Positions 7,901-17,562 of a stretch of 43,300 nt of DNA are shown one piece after another. The position numbers and the translations under genes are program-made. This DNA comes from Hyphomicrobiales bacterium (GTDB lineage Bacteria; Pseudomonadota; Alphaproteobacteria; Rhizobiales; Xanthobacteraceae), in assembly GCA_009377755.1 (NCBI GenBank), contig WHTM01000039.1, positions 1 to 43,300 on the forward strand. Reading direction: 5' to 3'. Every line of letters starts with the position of its first letter. The first letter of the stretch is position 1. The notes under the pieces are model-generated. The model was not told the origin of the DNA. It was given only the letters and a program-made list of their open reading frames with translations, and searched no databases.

Positions 7901-9229
7901 TTAAGATTCCGCCATGTTTGGATTCTGCTCAAAATCAGAGCGTGCCCATTGAATCGACACAACCGCACCATGATCCGGCATCATGCGGTTTTCGAAGCTG
8001 AGCGTTGCGCCGGAGCGTTCCAAAAGTGTCTTGGCGATGAAAAATCCGAGGCCGAGGCCGCCACCTTCGGCCACATCCTCTTTGCGGCGGCGGTGCCGGC
8101 TGGTGACATAGGGCTCCCCGATCCGTTCCATGATCTCGGGGGAGAATCCCGGGCCATCATCGCTGATGGTCACCGAGACGCTCTGGCTGCTCCAGGTGGC
8201 GAAGACGTCGACGCGCTCGCTGGCGAAATCGACCGCGTTTTCCAGGAGATTGCCGAGACCGTAGAGGATCGCCGGGTTGCGCGCGCCGACCGGCTCGGCG
8301 CCGGCACCGGACGGCAGCCTGATGCCGATCGCGACGCCGACGTTGCGATGGGGCGCCACCACTTCCTCGATCAGCATCGACAGCGGCATGCTGTCGAACG
8401 GGGCTCCGCTCCACGAAAGTTCGGTGATTTTTGCCAGGATATCGCGGCATCGCGCGGCCTGCTCGCGCAGCAGGCGGATATCGTCCGCATGCGGAGAATC
8501 AGACTCGATGGCGCGCTCTAGCTCGCGACTGATCAGCGAGATCGTCGACAGCGGCGTCCCGAGCTCGTGGGCGGCCGCTGCCGCCAGCCCGTCGAGCTGC
8601 GACAAGTGCTGCTCGCGCGCCATCACCAGCTCGGTTGCGGTGAGCGCGTCGGTGAGCTGGCGCGATTGCTCCGTCACCAGCCAGGCCTGGACACCGAGGA
8701 ATCCCATGGCGAGAAAAATCGACAGCCACATTCCGGCGATGTAAAGCCCCGGCAACACCAGCGGATCGGGGTCGGCCGGGTCCCATGGCAGCGGATAGTG
8801 GATGAACGCCAGCAGCGTCGCGCATAGCATCGCGAAGCCGGCAAGCCGTAAGGTCAGGACCGGCGGCAGCGCGGTTGCGGAGATCAGCACCGGGCCGACA
8901 AACAGGAAGGCGAACGGATTTTGCAGTCCTCCGGTCAGGAACAGCAGTACCCCCAATTCGGCGATGTCGAAGGCCAGGAGCCAGGCGGCGCGCTCAGGGT
9001 CGAGCCGCTGGGTGATGCGAAAGCGAACGCGCAGCGCGATGTTGAGCCAGGCTGACAGCGCGATAACCGACAGGCAGGCCCATACCGGGAAGCTGAAGTT
9101 CAGCCCGTAACGCACCACCAGGACGGCCGTGCACTGCCCGATGATCGACACCCACCGCAGCCGCACCAGCGTGTCGAGACGCACGTTCCGCCAGGGACGG
9201 CTCGGCTGAATCGGCGTGGTCGTCGACAT
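7901..9229 (-). CDS. actS: ActS/RegB/PrrB-type redox sensor histidine kinase
   Basis: 442 residues from ATG 9229, which has AGGA six bases upstream; ATG 9253 lacks such a site. Six membrane segments fill the first ~190 residues. GGLQNPF (about 100-106) is the quinone-binding motif of RegB. The phosphorylated histidine is His221 in AAAHELGTPLS, and LREQAARCRDIL carries Cys261, the position of the redox-active cysteine of RegB. ATPase boxes follow: NLLENAVDFA, DDGPGF and GGGLGLGFFIAK. Both known redox inputs are therefore conserved. Partner of the ActR gene downstream. Confidence 0.9.
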   Translation of the reverse strand: MSTTTPIQPSRPWRNVRLDTLVRLRWVSIIGQCTAVLVVRYGLNFSFPVWACLSVIALSAWLNIALRVRFRITQRLDPERAAWLLAFDIAELGVLLFLTGGLQNPFAFLFVGPVLISATALPPVLTLRLAGFAMLCATLLAFIHYPLPWDPADPDPLVLPGLYIAGMWLSIFLAMGFLGVQAWLVTEQSRQLTDALTATELVMAREQHLSQLDGLAAAAAHELGTPLSTISLISRELERAIESDSPHADDIRLLREQAARCRDILAKITELSWSGAPFDSMPLSMLIEEVVAPHRNVGVAIGIRLPSGAGAEPVGARNPAILYGLGNLLENAVDFASERVDVFATWSSQSVSVTISDDGPGFSPEIMERIGEPYVTSRHRRRKEDVAEGGGLGLGFFIAKTLLERSGATLSFENRMMPDHGAVVSIQWARSDFEQNPNMAES

Positions 9230-9353
9230 TCCGGTTCCTACCGGGGAGCGCATGAAATGACTATACCAAGTCCCGAGACTGCCCGTTCAGCGGCATATGG
9301 ACCCCTGAGGTGGCTGCAATCCGCTGCCAACTCCCTATATTGTGTTCCGCGTG

Positions 9354-10118
9354 ATGACTTCCCCGCCCGCCCAGCCCGTCGTTTCCGTCGATCATGTGGT
9401 GAAGGTGTACAAGAGCACCTGTGCCGTCGACCGCATCTCCTTTGCGCTGCCGCCCGGTTCGGTGACCGCCCTGCTGGGCGGCAACGGCGCGGGCAAGACC
9501 ACCACCATCGCGATGATCATGGGCCTGGTCACGCCGACCGAAGGGGCGGTGACGGTGCTCGGCGCCAGCATGCCCCAGCGGCGTTATCAGGTGCTGCACC
9601 GCATGAATTTCGAAAGCCCCTATGTGGACATGCCGAAACGCCTGACGGTGCGGCAGAATCTGGCGGTATTTGCCGCGCTCTACGGCGTCGCCGACGTCGA
9701 CGAGCGTATCTCCGAACTCACCCACGACCTCAATCTCGGCGAGTTTCTTGACCGGCCGAACGGCAGGCTTTCGTCCGGAGAAAAGACTCGCGTCTCGTTG
9801 GCGAAGGCACTGCTCAACCGGCCGGAACTGCTGCTGCTCGACGAACCGACCGCGTCGCTCGACCCCGATACCGCCGACTGGGTTCGTGCGCGGCTGGAGC
9901 GCTACCGGCACGAGCGCGGGGCGACGCTTCTGCTCGCCTCGCACAACATGCCGGAGGTGGAGCGCCTGTGCGACCGCGTGATCATGATGAAGCGGGGGCG
10001 GATCGAGGACGATGACACACCCGGACGGCTGCTGGCGCGATACGATCGGCAGACGCTGGAAGACGTTTTCCTCGATGTTGCCCGTGGCCGCGCGGAAGAC
10101 CGGGAGGCCGCGCAGTGA
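9354..10118 (+). CDS. ABC transporter ATP-binding protein (ABC-2 exporter type)
   Basis: 254 residues with a Walker A LLGGNGAGKTTT near residue 43, the signature LSSGEKTRVSLAKALL, Walker B LLLLDEP and the H-loop LASHNMPE. The single-domain form paired with an ABC-2 permease resembles NodI, CcmA and drug or polysaccharide exporters. ATG 9354 is chosen; GTG 9351 and GTG 9342 are alternatives and no strong ribosome site separates them. The stop overlaps the start of the permease gene by four bases (GTGA), so the two are translationally coupled. Confidence 0.85.
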   Translation: MTSPPAQPVVSVDHVVKVYKSTCAVDRISFALPPGSVTALLGGNGAGKTTTIAMIMGLVTPTEGAVTVLGASMPQRRYQVLHRMNFESPYVDMPKRLTVRQNLAVFAALYGVADVDERISELTHDLNLGEFLDRPNGRLSSGEKTRVSLAKALLNRPELLLLDEPTASLDPDTADWVRARLERYRHERGATLLLASHNMPEVERLCDRVIMMKRGRIEDDDTPGRLLARYDRQTLEDVFLDVARGRAEDREAAQ

Positions 10119-10936
10119 CGACCGAGCCGACCGCATCTCCACCGTTCTCGATGCGCCGCGTGAACGCGATGGTGCTGCGCTACTGGTACCTGTTGCGCTC
10201 GTCGCTGTTTCGCATCCTCGAGCTGATGTATTGGCCCGCGGTGCAGATGCTGATGTGGGGCTTCCTGCAGCTCTATCTGGCGGAGAACGCCGGCTTTTTC
10301 GCTCGCGCCGGCGGTACTTTCATCGGCGCCGTGCTGCTGTGGGACATCCTGTTCCGCGGCCAGCTCGGTTTTTCCATCTCCTTTCTCGAAGAAATGTGGG
10401 CGCGCAATCTCGGCAACCTGATGATGAGCCCGCTGCGGCCGATCGAGTTCGTCGCGGCGCTGATGATCATGAGCATCATACGGCTCGCCGTCGGGATGGT
10501 GCCGGTGACGCTGCTGGCGATCGCGTTCTTCGGGTTCAATCTGTACGGCCTGGGGTTCGCGCTCGCCGCCTTCTTCCTCAATCTGATCCTGACCAGCTGG
10601 GCGGTCGGCATCCTCGTGTCCGGGCTGATCCTGCGCTACGGCATGGGCGCGGAGAGCATGGCCTGGACCATCATGTTCATCTTCCTGCCGCTCACCTGCG
10701 TCTACTACCCGGTTACGGTCCTGCCGGACTGGCTGCAGCCGGTCGCCTGGTCGTTGGCCCCGACTTACGTGTTCGAGGGCATGCGCCATTTGATCATCGA
10801 CCATGTCTTCCGCGCGGACCTCATGCTGCAGGCGTTGGCGGTCAACGCAGTCTATTTCGCCGCCGCCGTGATGGCGTTCATGGCGCTCCTCAACGGCGCG
10901 CGGCGCACCGGGACCCTCATGCAGATCGGCGAGTGA
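10115..10936 (+). CDS. ABC-2 type transporter permease
   Basis: 273 residues, GTG start at 10115 within the GTGA overlap. About six membrane helices; the segment SLAPTYVFEGMR close to the C-terminus matches ABC-2 permeases of the NodJ type. It partners the ATPase encoded just upstream. The exported substrate cannot be told. PHA depolymerase follows after about 120 bp on the same strand and may be read from the same message. Confidence 0.85.
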   Translation: MTTEPTASPPFSMRRVNAMVLRYWYLLRSSLFRILELMYWPAVQMLMWGFLQLYLAENAGFFARAGGTFIGAVLLWDILFRGQLGFSISFLEEMWARNLGNLMMSPLRPIEFVAALMIMSIIRLAVGMVPVTLLAIAFFGFNLYGLGFALAAFFLNLILTSWAVGILVSGLILRYGMGAESMAWTIMFIFLPLTCVYYPVTVLPDWLQPVAWSLAPTYVFEGMRHLIIDHVFRADLMLQALAVNAVYFAAAVMAFMALLNGARRTGTLMQIGE

Positions 10937-11055
10937 AGCCGGTGGACCAATGGGTCGCGATTCCTAACGAATCCGGAATGGTGCGCCTGCATGTTGACGG
11001 GAAGCCACAAAACCGTCACCATGCTGCAACGCACAAATCGAGGGATTCTCAGCGG

Positions 11056-12447
11056 ATGATGATTGGTGAGTTCGGCAGCGCGCCGGCGGCCTCGCGCGAA
11101 AGCGAGTTCGTGGTGTCGGGGCCGATGTACTGGCTCTACGAAATGGGCCACGCCGCGCTCAATCCCGCGCGTGCCGTCGCAGACGCAACACGTCTACTGT
11201 ACCGGAATCCGATCAATCCACTGAGCCACACCACCTTCGGCAAGAGCATCGCGGCGGCTTGCGAGCTGTTCGAGCGCTCGACGCGCCGCTACGGCAAGCC
11301 GGAATGGGATATCGACTCGGTCATGGTCGGCGGCGAACGCGTGCCGATCGAGATCGACGTCGTCTGGGAGCGGCCGTTCTGCCGCCTGCTCCACTTCCGG
11401 CGCTTGCTGACGCATCCGCCGCGCCGGCCGCAACCGCGCGTGCTGATTGTCGCGCCGATGTCGGGACACTTCGCGACGCTGCTGCGCGGCACGGTGCAGG
11501 CGTTCCTGCCCAACCACGAGGTCTACATCACCGAGTGGATCGATGCGCGCATGGTGCCGCTGGCACTCGGCTCGTTCGATCTCGACGACTACATCGATTA
11601 CATCATCTCGATCCTGCACCGGCTCGTCGGCGACACGCACGTGGTCGCCGTCTGCCAGCCGTCCGTGCCGGTGCTCGCCGCCGTCGCGCGAATGGAGGCG
11701 GATGGCGATCCGCACGTGCCGACCTCCATGATCCTGATGGGCGGACCGATCGATACGCGCAACAGTCCAACCGCCGTCAACATGGTGGCGGAGGAGCGCG
11801 GCATCGAGTGGTTCCGCCGCCACGTCATCACCAAGGTGCCGTTTCCGAATTCCGGCTTCATGCGCGATGTCTATCCGGGGTTTCTGCAGCTCAACGGCTT
11901 CGTCTCCATGAATCTCGACCGCCATCTCAAGGCGCATCGCGAGCTGTTCATGCACTTGGTCAAGGGCGACGGCGATTCGGCGCAGAAGCATCGTGAATTC
12001 TACGACGAGTATCTGGCGGTGATGGATCTCGCCGCCGAGTTCTATCTGCAGACCGTCGAGACGGTGTTCGTACGCCACGCGCTGCCGAAGGGCGAAATGC
12101 GGCACCGCGGCGTTCTGATCGATCCCGCCAAGATCACGCGCGTCGCACTGATGACGGTCGAAGGCGAGAACGACGACATTTCCGGCGTCGGCCAGACCGA
12201 GGCCGCGCACCAGCTTTGCGTGAATATTCCGCCCGAGCGGAAGGTGCATTATCTCGCACGGGATGTCGGCCACTACGGCGTGTTCAACGGCTCGCGCTTT
12301 CGCGCCGATATTGCGCCGCGCATCGCTGATTTCATCCTGACCAACGAGCTCAGCCGGCCGCGCCGGCAGTGCTCGCCATCCGGATCGGATGCCACGCCCT
12401 ACGCGCCGGCCAAGGTCAACGGCAGCGGTGCTCCCAGGGCGCCTTAG
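11056..12447 (+). CDS. phaZ: Intracellular polyhydroxyalkanoate depolymerase
   Basis: 463 residues. It opens MMIGEFGS, followed by PMYWLYEMGHAALNPAR, the start typical of PhaZ1-type enzymes that mobilise stored poly-3-hydroxybutyrate granules. The nucleophile is Cys200 in VVAVCQPSVPVL (cysteine instead of serine, as in Ralstonia PhaZa1); Asp lies in VEGENDDISG and His in VGHYGVFNG. The frame stays open upstream into the ABC genes, but the family match begins at this ATG. The C-terminal ~30 residues are a proline- and serine-rich tail. No PHA synthase gene is nearby. Confidence 0.9.
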   Translation: MMIGEFGSAPAASRESEFVVSGPMYWLYEMGHAALNPARAVADATRLLYRNPINPLSHTTFGKSIAAACELFERSTRRYGKPEWDIDSVMVGGERVPIEIDVVWERPFCRLLHFRRLLTHPPRRPQPRVLIVAPMSGHFATLLRGTVQAFLPNHEVYITEWIDARMVPLALGSFDLDDYIDYIISILHRLVGDTHVVAVCQPSVPVLAAVARMEADGDPHVPTSMILMGGPIDTRNSPTAVNMVAEERGIEWFRRHVITKVPFPNSGFMRDVYPGFLQLNGFVSMNLDRHLKAHRELFMHLVKGDGDSAQKHREFYDEYLAVMDLAAEFYLQTVETVFVRHALPKGEMRHRGVLIDPAKITRVALMTVEGENDDISGVGQTEAAHQLCVNIPPERKVHYLARDVGHYGVFNGSRFRADIAPRIADFILTNELSRPRRQCSPSGSDATPYAPAKVNGSGAPRAP

Positions 12448-12585
12448 CGGACGCGGTTGCTCGTCCTCGCGTGGCTGGCGCTTAAGCCGGTGATATCGTC
12501 GACCGCGTCGTGTCCACGAGGGCCTCATCCGATCCAAATATGGCAGTATCGGGCGTCATCGTCCGATTCGCTGAAGCCGACCTCC

Positions 12586-13395
12586 ATGCCGCTCCGCGCC
12601 CTGCTGTTCCGCCGCCCGAATGAACCGCAAGTCATCGAAATCCATTTCGACCAAGCGGTCTTTCTGGTGCGGCTGCGGCGGAATCGACAGGCGCGCCGCT
12701 ACACCTTGCGGATTCAAGCGGCGACGCGCGAGGCGGTGCTGACAATGCCGCCGCGCGGCAGCCTGCGCGATGCCAAGGCATTTGCCGAGAAGCACGGTGG
12801 CTGGATCGCGGCGCGGCTCGGACGGTTGCCGAAGGCCGCCCCGTTCGCGCCTGGCGTCGTCGTCCCGCTGCGGGGCGTGCCACACCGCATCGAGCATCGC
12901 CGCGGCGTTCGCGGAACCGTGTGGATGGACACCAGCGACGGCGGCGAACGCCTGCTGTGCGTCGCCGGCGAACTGCCGCATTTCGCCCGCCGCATCGGCG
13001 ACTTCCTCAAACGCGAGGCGCGCCGCGACCTCGAGGCGGCAAGCCGGCGCTATCTGGCGGAGCTGGGCGTCACCGCACGGCGTATCACCGTACGCGACCA
13101 GTCGAGCCGCTGGGGATCGTGCTCGACGGCGGGCGCCCTGTCGTTCTCTTGGCGTCTGATTCTCGCGCCGCCGTACGTGCTGGACTATCTGGCGGCACAT
13201 GAGGTCACCCATCTCGTCGAGATGAACCATTCGAGCAGGTTCTGGCGCCTGCTGGAGCGCATCTGTCCGTCAATGCGGCAGGCGAAGGCGTGGCTTGACG
13301 TGCACGGCACCGACCTGCATCGCTATGGCGTCACCGAAAGCGCATTGGCGGCCGCCAACCGCCGAGGGCCGATCACGGACGACTCCGATCTCTGA
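12586..13395 (+). CDS. YgjP/SprT-like M48-type metallopeptidase domain protein
   Basis: 269 residues. Hallmarks are RDQSSRWGSCS near residue 165 and HEVTHLVEMNHSSRFW, a zinc site of HExxH plus a third histidine five residues later, as in YgjP (DUF45). The N-terminal part is a basic beta domain. Function in the cell is poorly defined for this family. ATG 12586 is chosen since the family likeness starts there; an open frame extends back to 12457. The MFS gene begins ten bases after the stop, so the two are probably one operon. Confidence 0.8.
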   Translation: MPLRALLFRRPNEPQVIEIHFDQAVFLVRLRRNRQARRYTLRIQAATREAVLTMPPRGSLRDAKAFAEKHGGWIAARLGRLPKAAPFAPGVVVPLRGVPHRIEHRRGVRGTVWMDTSDGGERLLCVAGELPHFARRIGDFLKREARRDLEAASRRYLAELGVTARRITVRDQSSRWGSCSTAGALSFSWRLILAPPYVLDYLAAHEVTHLVEMNHSSRFWRLLERICPSMRQAKAWLDVHGTDLHRYGVTESALAAANRRGPITDDSDL

Positions 13396-13405
13396 AGCGG
13401 TCCCG

Positions 13406-14614
13406 ATGCTGCGCCCCAACACCTTCGCGTTGACCGCCACGCTCGCCTTGATGACGGCGCTGGGGCCGCTGTCGATGGATATGTACCTGGCGTCGCTGCC
13501 GGACATCGAGCGACTGATGTCGGCGACGACGGCGGATGTGCAGCTCACGATCTCGATCTATCTGATCGGGTTCGCGATTGCGCAGATTCTCTACGGTCCG
13601 TTCTCCGACCGCTACGGCCGCCGACCGGTGCTGCTGTTCGCGCTCGCCGTGTTCACCGCGGCATCGCTTGCCTGCGCGGCGGCGCGGTCGATCGACGTCC
13701 TGATTGCTGCGCGTTTCGTGCAGTCGCTGGGTGGCGCCGGCGCCGCCGTGATCGCGCGCGCGATCGTGCGCGACCTCTATGCCGGCCCGCGCGCCGGCCG
13801 TGAACTGTCGCTGATGGGCGCCGTCATGGCGCTGGCGCCGATCATCGCGCCGGTGCTCGGCGGCGGCCTGCATATCGCCTTCGGCTGGCAATCGAACTTC
13901 CTGCTCGTGGTCGCCGCGGGATTCGTCATTGCCGCCATCGTCTGGAAGCTTTTGCCGGAGACGCTGCCGCAGCGGGTAACCGAACCGATTTCGATCGCCT
14001 CGATCATCGGCGGATTCGGCGTGTTCCTGGCCGACAGGCGCTATCTCGCCTACCTCGGGATCATCGCATTCAGCTACGCGGGCCTGTTCGCCTGGATCTC
14101 CGGCGCCACCTTTGTGCTGCAACGGCTCTACGGCTTGGATCCGTTCGAGTTCGGTGTCGCGTTCGGCGTGTCCTGTGCCGGGTATCTGGTCGGCACGCTG
14201 ATCGCCGCAAAGCTGGTGATGCGATCGGGCATCGGGCTCACCATCGGCGTCGGCGTGGTGGCGCAAGCCCTCGGCGGCCTGTCCATGGTGCTGGCGGTGG
14301 CGCTGGCCTCGACCTCGCCGATCTGGATTCTGACGGCGATCGCGCTGTACCTCGCCGGCCTCGGCTTCACCGGGCCGCAGGCGATGGCCGGTGCGCTTAC
14401 CCCGTTTCCCGAGCGAGCGGGCGCCGCGTCCTCGCTGTTCGGCTTCGTGCAGCAGTCCTGGTCGGCGATCGTCGGTGCCGCCGTCGGCCACCTGCTCGGC
14501 AACAGCGCTTGGCCGATGGCGGCGGCCATCGCCGTCATGGGCGTCATGGCGTTGGTGATCTGGGCGATGACGCGCCACATTCGCCGGCGCGCCGATCGGG
14601 GCGTGGCCCGCTAG
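13406..14614 (+). CDS. Bcr/CflA-type MFS multidrug exporter
   Basis: 402 residues with twelve predicted membrane helices. DMYLASLPDI in helix 1 and the motif A GPFSDRYGRRPVLL between helices 2 and 3 identify the drug:H+ antiporter-1 (Bcr/CflA) branch. ATG 13406 begins ten bases after the metallopeptidase stop. Convergent with the PBP gene, with a 12-bp gap. Substrate not evident. Confidence 0.85.
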   Translation: MLRPNTFALTATLALMTALGPLSMDMYLASLPDIERLMSATTADVQLTISIYLIGFAIAQILYGPFSDRYGRRPVLLFALAVFTAASLACAAARSIDVLIAARFVQSLGGAGAAVIARAIVRDLYAGPRAGRELSLMGAVMALAPIIAPVLGGGLHIAFGWQSNFLLVVAAGFVIAAIVWKLLPETLPQRVTEPISIASIIGGFGVFLADRRYLAYLGIIAFSYAGLFAWISGATFVLQRLYGLDPFEFGVAFGVSCAGYLVGTLIAAKLVMRSGIGLTIGVGVVAQALGGLSMVLAVALASTSPIWILTAIALYLAGLGFTGPQAMAGALTPFPERAGAASSLFGFVQQSWSAIVGAAVGHLLGNSAWPMAAAIAVMGVMALVIWAMTRHIRRRADRGVAR

Positions 14615-14626
14615 GGGCGTCCCGCC

Positions 14627-16807
14627 TCAGCGGCCGAAAATCTTCTCAAGCAGCCAGCCATCGAGGCCGGACGACCCCGATGCCCGCGCCGGTGCGGCGG
14701 CGGTCGAACCGCGTGGCAGCCGCGGCGCGATGTCGCGGGGCGGCAGGTCCTCCGGCGGGACAGGCACTGCGATGGCGTTGGCGCCTGCCCCGATGCCGGC
14801 GGTTGCGCCGGGAAGGCCGGCGACCGGGATGCCGCGGTGCCCCGCCTGCATGACCCGCGTCCAGACCTCGACCGGCAGGCCGCCGCCGGTGATCCTGCGC
14901 GTCGGCGAGCCGTCGTCGTTGCCGAGCCAGACGCCGGTGACGAGGTGCGAGGTGTAGCCGATGAACCAGGCGTCGCGGAAATCCTGGCTGGTGCCGGTCT
15001 TGCCGGCGGCGGTCCAGCCCGGCAGGCTCGCCCTGGTCGCCGTGCCGCTTCGCACGGTTTCCTGCATCATCGCATTCATCATGGCGGCGGGGCGCGCGTC
15101 GACGACACGGCCAAAGCGCTGTTCGGTGCGCACATAGCGAACCTGGCCGGCAGCGGTCCGCACCCGATCGATCACATGCGGGGAAACCGCAAAGCCGCCG
15201 TTGGCGAACACCGCATAGGCGCTGACCAGTTCCATCAGCGACACCTCCGAGGTGCCAAGCGCGATCGAGGCATTCGGCTCGAGCTTCGACGCGATGCCGA
15301 GACGGTGCGCCGTCTTCACGACCGCCTTTGGCCCCACCTCCAGCGTGAGGCGCACCGCGACGGTGTTCATCGACCGTGCCAGCGCCTGCGTCAGCGTGAC
15401 CCGCCCGTGGTACTCATGCTTGTAGTTTTCTGGCCGCCATCCCCGCAACGCGATCGGCCTGTCCTCGCGCACAGTGTCCGGAGTCAGTCCGCGTTCCAGC
15501 GCGGCGAGATAGACGAACGGCTTGAAGGCGGAACCCGGCTGCCGCTTCGCCGAGACCGCGCGATTGAATTGGCTCTCGCTGTAATTGCGCCCGCCCACCA
15601 GCGCGCGGACGGCGCCGTCCCTGGTCATGACGGCAACGGCGCCCTGGCCGACGGACAACTTCGCGCCCTTCTGTGCGAGCTCCTCGGTAAGTGCCGCCTC
15701 GGCGGTCATCTGCAGCGCCGGGTCGATCGAGGTTTCGACGACCAGGTCCTCTTCGACGCGGCCGACGCGATCGTTGAGCACGTCCATGATCCAGTCGGCG
15801 ACGTAGTTGGCGGAGCTCGCGCTCTGAGTCGCCACGGTGACCGGTCGGTTCAAGGCCGCCGTTGCGGTGGCCTGCGAGATCATCTTGGTCTTGGCCATGG
15901 CGCCGAGCACGATCTGGGCGCGGCGCTCGGCGCCGTCCGGGTTGCGCGTCGGAGCGAGCCGCGACGGCGACTTGACCAGGCCCGCGAGCATCGCCGCTTC
16001 GGCCAGCGTCACTTGCCGTGCCGACTTGTTGAAATAGCGCCGCGCCGCGGCCTCGACACCGTAGGCGCCGGCGCCGAAGTACATGCGGTTGAGATAGACC
16101 TCGAGGATCTGTGTCTTGGAGTATTTGCGCTCCAGCCACAGCGCCAGCACGATTTCCTGGATCTTGCGCTCGATCGTCCGCTCCTGCGTCAGGAACAGAT
16201 TCTTGGCGAGCTGCTGGGTCAGCGTCGATCCGCCCTGCGCGACGCCGCCCTGCAAGATATTGGCATAGATGGCGCGCGCGACGCCGATCGGATCGATACC
16301 GAAATGGCGGTAGAAGCGGCGATCCTCGATGGCGACGAACGCCTGCGGCAGGTACCGCGGCAGCTCCTGCAACGGTACGGTTGTTCCCGGCATGTCGCCG
16401 CGCGTCGCAATCACCCGTCCGCCGAGTCCGACGATATGGATGGTCGGTGGGCGCTTGGGAATCGCCAGCGACTGGATCGGTGGGAGATGCGCGCCGACCC
16501 AGATCATGACGCCGACGACGCTGATGACACCCCAGACGCCGATGACGAGAGACCAGTAGACGAGGCGTCCGAGCACCGACCGGCCGCGCCGTCCGCCGCC
16601 GCGCCCACGCGAGCGGCGCCGGCCACGCGATGGGCCTGCGCTGCTGCGCGCCCTCGACGATCCGCGTTGCGGGCTGCTGACCGGGCGCCGCGATGCTCCC
16701 TCGCCGCGCACAACCCGGTCTTCGGGCGCCGCGCGCACGCGCGGTCCCGGCTGGACGGCCGGACCGAACACTGGCTCGCGGCGCGTGCCGAACATCCGCC
16801 GTCCCAA
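14627..16807 (-). CDS. Bifunctional penicillin-binding protein 1A family
   Basis: 726 residues. A very basic Arg/Ser/Gly-rich cytoplasmic N-terminus (about 1-78) precedes one membrane anchor (about 80-104). The glycosyltransferase 51 domain has Glu161 in EDRRFYRHFG and GGSTLTQQLAKNLF (192-205). The transpeptidase domain has Ser426-x-x-Lys429 in SAFKPF, SMN at 479-481, and KTGTSQ at 603-608. It polymerises and crosslinks peptidoglycan in the periplasm. The start may be ATG 16807 or ATG 16795. The C-terminal tail is rich in Ala, Pro and Gly. Confidence 0.9.
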   Translation of the reverse strand: MGRRMFGTRREPVFGPAVQPGPRVRAAPEDRVVRGEGASRRPVSSPQRGSSRARSSAGPSRGRRRSRGRGGGRRGRSVLGRLVYWSLVIGVWGVISVVGVMIWVGAHLPPIQSLAIPKRPPTIHIVGLGGRVIATRGDMPGTTVPLQELPRYLPQAFVAIEDRRFYRHFGIDPIGVARAIYANILQGGVAQGGSTLTQQLAKNLFLTQERTIERKIQEIVLALWLERKYSKTQILEVYLNRMYFGAGAYGVEAAARRYFNKSARQVTLAEAAMLAGLVKSPSRLAPTRNPDGAERRAQIVLGAMAKTKMISQATATAALNRPVTVATQSASSANYVADWIMDVLNDRVGRVEEDLVVETSIDPALQMTAEAALTEELAQKGAKLSVGQGAVAVMTRDGAVRALVGGRNYSESQFNRAVSAKRQPGSAFKPFVYLAALERGLTPDTVREDRPIALRGWRPENYKHEYHGRVTLTQALARSMNTVAVRLTLEVGPKAVVKTAHRLGIASKLEPNASIALGTSEVSLMELVSAYAVFANGGFAVSPHVIDRVRTAAGQVRYVRTEQRFGRVVDARPAAMMNAMMQETVRSGTATRASLPGWTAAGKTGTSQDFRDAWFIGYTSHLVTGVWLGNDDGSPTRRITGGGLPVEVWTRVMQAGHRGIPVAGLPGATAGIGAGANAIAVPVPPEDLPPRDIAPRLPRGSTAAAPARASGSSGLDGWLLEKIFGR

Positions 16808-16931
16808 CGCTGCCTCATTCGCCGATTGTGCGGGCGACCCCTGACTTAGCTTGGCAGGCTAGAGGCGGCGATTTAAGGGCGCGTTAAGACTATGGTAAAC
16901 GCGCGGCCGTGCCGAACGGCGTCGACGGCGG

Positions 16932-17402
16932 TCAAGTGATTGGCAAGACGTTGGTGTATTTGACCTGTTCCAGGGCAAAACTCGACTCGATGGAGGAGAC
17001 GCCGTCTACGGTCGTGAGCTTCTGCTTCAGAAATCGGTCGTAGGCGGCAAGGTCGGCGACCACGACCCGCAGCAGGTAGTCGCGCGGCCCGGTCATCAGG
17101 TAGCATTCCAGCACTTCGGGCCAGCGCGAGATCGCCTTGGTAAAGCGGTCGAGCGCCTGCTGGCGCTGGCTCTCGAGCTTGATCGACACGAACACGCTCA
17201 CCGGCAATCCGACCTTGTCTTGGTCGAGCACCGCGACATAGCGCGCGATGATGCCGGCGCGTTCCAGGATGCGGATGCGCCGCAAGCACGGCGACGGCGA
17301 CAGTCCGATCTTGGTCGCGAGATCGGTCACGCTCATACGGCCGTCGGCTTGCAGCAGCGCGAGGATCTTGCGGTCGATGGCATCGAGAGTGTCTGCTTGC
17401 AT
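16932..17402 (-). CDS. Lrp/AsnC family transcriptional regulator
   Basis: 156 residues: an N-terminal winged helix (DAIDRKILALLQADGRMSVTDLA, then GLSPSPCLRRIRILE) and a C-terminal RAM effector domain (about 70-150) with LMTGPRDYLLRVV. Such proteins sense amino acids and act on adjacent genes. It is divergent from the AceE/MdeB-like gene across an AT-rich gap, which makes that gene the likely target. In Pseudomonas putida the Lrp protein MdeR sits in the same way by mdeA and mdeB, a useful but unproven parallel. Confidence 0.85.
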   Translation of the reverse strand: MQADTLDAIDRKILALLQADGRMSVTDLATKIGLSPSPCLRRIRILERAGIIARYVAVLDQDKVGLPVSVFVSIKLESQRQQALDRFTKAISRWPEVLECYLMTGPRDYLLRVVVADLAAYDRFLKQKLTTVDGVSSIESSFALEQVKYTNVLPIT

Positions 17403-17562
17403 CGATATGCCTCAAATGCTCATTGTTTTTATCTGAATCCATCAATAATCATTGCTTGATTAAATCATTTTGGCAAAATATGCCGTCCCAAGTCCGCTAG
17501 GGTCGCCTGATGAATTGAGGCGTCGGCGCCCTGTTGCGCGCCGCTATCTGCGGGAGGACGCA
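17403..17562. promoter_or_regulatory. AT-rich divergent control region between the Lrp gene and the E1-like gene
   Basis: About 160 bp, clearly richer in A and T than the coding sequence on either side. It includes TGATTAAATCA, a perfect 11-bp palindrome at 17457-17467, and several AATCATT-type repeats. AT-rich, loosely palindromic sites fit Lrp-family operators. The assignment is inferred from composition and position. Confidence 0.45.

Noticed and set aside
11022-11035. TGCTGCAACGCACA upstream of phaZ as a possible PhaR site
   Set aside because: It loosely resembles TGC-rich PhaR motifs, but symmetry is poor and I cannot support the assignment.
10012-11055. A long upstream extension of phaZ overlapping the ABC permease gene
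   Set aside because: The extension is the wrong frame of the exporter genes; family likeness starts at ATG 11056.
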